Source: Candidatus Jordarchaeum madagascarense (GTDB lineage Archaea > Asgardarchaeota > Jordiarchaeia > Jordiarchaeales > Jordiarchaeaceae). Taken from it: a DNA stretch of 7,478 bases. The notes under the pieces are model-generated. The model had not been told where the DNA came from. It saw only the letters and a program-made list of their open reading frames with translations, and searched no databases. Made by a program: the position numbers and the translations under genes. This document shows positions 6,525 through 7,478 of the stretch, piece after piece. Position 1 is the stretch's first letter. Each line of letters starts with the position of its first letter. The stretch is from assembly GCA_019056875.1 (NCBI GenBank), contig DXJA01000332.1, positions 1 to 7,478 of the forward strand, in the 5' to 3' direction.

Positions 6525-7250
6525 TCAAGATGAAGGAGTAAACTGCTTTAATTCTTTAAGTATATCTTCAACCGACTCTATTTTAGAGATTGCCAAGGGA
6601 ATACCTTCCTTCTTTGCTAGCTCAATCGCCAGAGGATCCGGATCTGTTAGCCCGTGTAAAACTATTAAGCTCGGTTTAAACGTATTACTCTTTATTGTAA
6701 TTAGCGGAGACCGCCCCGTACTGGCATTCGTAAAAATAACACCTCTTTCGCTAGTCGCGTCATACAATTTTAGAAAAGCGTCGCCAGAAAGCTCTCTAAA
6801 CGCACTAATACTATCAACAACTATGTACCCCAATATGCTCCTATCTAAAAATTCCTCCCCTACAACACATTCCGCTCGAATAGTAGCACAAAACTGCCGA
6901 GTATTTACAGGAGTAGTAAACTCCCGTACATCTAATATAATGTCAGTAGGAATCTCAACACTCATCAACCGGCTAAACGCAGCAGTTATTTGACCCCCAT
7001 TCTTTTCATCAATAGCAAGCAACCCTTCAACAAACCGCCTAATCGTTTTAGTTCCAGGAGACTTCCTCCGACTTCCCTCATAATCACTGATAACTGAGGG
7101 AGAAACATCTAAATACTCCGCCAAAACAATTTGGGCTACATGAAATAGTTCCCGCCACTTACGCATCATCTTACCCGGATCATCCGAAAGAGAGATCTCA
7201 CCAGCCACCCTTCGGGCAAGTCTCTCCGCACCACTTTTAAAAACGCTCAT
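6525..7250 (-). CDS. HTH transcriptional regulator of the COG1709 type, linked to mevalonate genes
   Basis: A 241-residue regulator. Residues about 28-80 are a Cro/C1-type helix-turn-helix (AQIVLAEYLD, then SPSVISDYEGSRRKSPG with the recognition helix near 50-58). The remainder, about 88-241, is an alpha/beta domain with segments such as GRSPLITIKSNTFKPSL and DPLAIELAKKEGIPLAISK, suggesting a small-ligand pocket, though I cannot name the ligand. It resembles the archaeal family that includes M. jannaschii MJ1545, which, from memory, also lies beside the HMG-CoA synthase gene. That recurring position makes it a candidate regulator of acetyl-CoA flow into isoprenoids. ATG 7250 is preferred over an in-frame TTG at 7256. 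There is no Shine-Dalgarno, but a BRE/TATA centred about 30 bases upstream implies a leaderless or nearly leaderless mRNA. It is divergent from the tRNA gene. Confidence 0.82.
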   Translation of the reverse strand: MSVFKSGAERLARRVAGEISLSDDPGKMMRKWRELFHVAQIVLAEYLDVSPSVISDYEGSRRKSPGTKTIRRFVEGLLAIDEKNGGQITAAFSRLMSVEIPTDIILDVREFTTPVNTRQFCATIRAECVVGEEFLDRSILGYIVVDSISAFRELSGDAFLKLYDATSERGVIFTNASTGRSPLITIKSNTFKPSLIVLHGLTDPDPLAIELAKKEGIPLAISKIESVEDILKELKQFTPSS

Positions 7251-7275
7251 ATTCAAGTTTCTTAGAAGAAAAATA

Positions 7276-7290
7276 GATAAATATTTCGGC
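7276..7290 (-). promoter_or_regulatory. BRE/TATA promoter of the regulator, near-leaderless
   Basis: The minus strand reads GCCGAAA (BRE-like, 7284-7290) followed by TATTTATC (7276-7283). The centre is about 30 bases before ATG 7250, so transcription should begin within a few bases of the start codon. This matches the lack of a ribosome binding site. The rest of 7257-7388 is A/T-rich. An ATTTTATC at about 7333-7340 on the plus strand is the only weak TATA candidate for the tRNA gene. Confidence 0.55.
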
Positions 7291-7388
7291 TATTAACGAA
7301 AAAAAGAGTTGAAAATTTAAAATCCAAACAAAAATTTTATCTTATGGAAGTAGCTTAACTCAAACAAAGGGTTTTTACTATTAAAAAT

Positions 7389-7478
7389 GGGCTGATGGTC
7401 TAGGACTTTTTCTCCCAGAAGAGTGGAAAGTTTGGTATGATTCTTGGTTCGGGACCAAGAGGTCGTCGGTTCAAATCC
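7389..7478 (+). tRNA. tRNA-Pro (anticodon CGG), intron-containing, truncated by the window end
   Basis: The acceptor 5' strand GGGCTGA (7389-7395) is followed by TG and the D-stem strand GTCT (7398-7401). After an insertion the D-loop resumes with TGGTA and the strand TGAT (7438-7441). The anticodon stem is CTTGG/CCAAG (7443-7447 and 7455-7459) around the seven-base loop TTCGGGA, which places CGG at 7450-7452 for proline. Variable bases AGGTC are followed by T-stem GTCGG, T-loop TTCAAAT and CC, where the window stops. The rest of the T-stem and the acceptor 3' strand are outside. The order of elements, the U8 position, GG in the D-loop and the TTCAAAT loop leave little doubt about identity. 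Confidence 0.93.
7404..7430 (+). other. Non-canonical D-loop intron of tRNA-Pro, about 27 nt
   Basis: Extra bases interrupt the D-loop between A14-G15 and the conserved GG. Removing 7404-7430 gives a normal arm, GTCTAGTTTGGTATGAT. The same product results from cutting one or two bases earlier, because AG occurs at both junctions. The 7404-7430 register folds best as a bulge-helix-bulge. ACTTTTT (7405-7411) pairs with GAAGAGT (7418-7424) over a six-base loop. TCT (7399-7401) pairs with GGA (7425-7427). Three-base bulges AGG (7402-7404) and AGT (7429-7431) hold the cut sites, with a G-A mismatch beside the second bulge. This is the relaxed type of motif cut by the archaeal splicing endonuclease. 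Confidence 0.72.

Noticed and set aside
7402..7432. Alternative intron of 29 nt (7404-7432) giving the shorter D-loop AGTGG
   Set aside because: The mature arm would look normal, but the central helix of the bulge-helix-bulge has only two of four pairs. The 7404-7430 register has three of four plus a seven-pair inner helix.
1..7478. CRISPR arrays, insertion sequences, toxin-antitoxin or defence genes
   Set aside because: No regularly spaced repeats, terminal repeats, transposases or nuclease genes are visible. All large genes belong to metabolic or regulatory families.

Overview
The window is AT-rich and archaeal. Three things support this. It carries the mevalonate-entry trio of an archaeal-type HMG-CoA synthase, an acetoacetyl-CoA thiolase and its DUF35 zinc-ribbon/OB-fold partner. 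Promoters look like BRE/TATA elements rather than -35/-10 boxes. A tRNA-Pro gene at the right edge is interrupted by a short intron in the D-loop. The combination suggests a TACK-type or Bathyarchaeota-like lineage, but the sequence alone does not fix the taxon.

Layout, left to right. Positions 1-182 are an AT-rich leader with a TATA box. At 183-887 (+) lies a soluble family-2 glycosyltransferase of the dolichyl/polyprenyl-phosphate sugar synthase type. It converges on a minus-strand block, with a hairpin and T-run between them. Read in its own direction (right to left), that block is: an HTH regulator of the COG1709 type (7250-6525); HMG-CoA synthase (6351-5251); a possible 52-residue small gene (5249-5091) in an unusually long gap; thiolase (4896-3742); the DUF35 scaffold protein (3723-3307); and a large NrdD-related protein with an N-terminal ArsR-like HTH domain (3252-931). 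Divergent from the regulator, at the right edge, is the truncated tRNA-Pro(CGG) gene (7389 to the window end).

How the genes fit together. Thiolase condenses two acetyl-CoA, HMG-CoA synthase adds a third, and DUF35 holds the two enzymes together. The product feeds isoprenoid lipid synthesis. The glycosyltransferase probably loads a sugar on a polyprenyl phosphate, an end product of that pathway. The HTH regulator is a good candidate controller of the cluster, and a pair of AGTACTT repeats brackets the TATA box in front of HMG-CoA synthase.

The two observations most worth follow-up are the D-loop intron of the tRNA and the HTH/ATP-cone/NrdD-like fusion. The fusion has no cysteine where class III ribonucleotide reductases carry their thiyl-radical residue, so it may be a nucleotide-sensing regulator or a very divergent enzyme. 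Several starts were moved from the longest reading frame to internal codons with good Shine-Dalgarno or promoter support; each entry says why.
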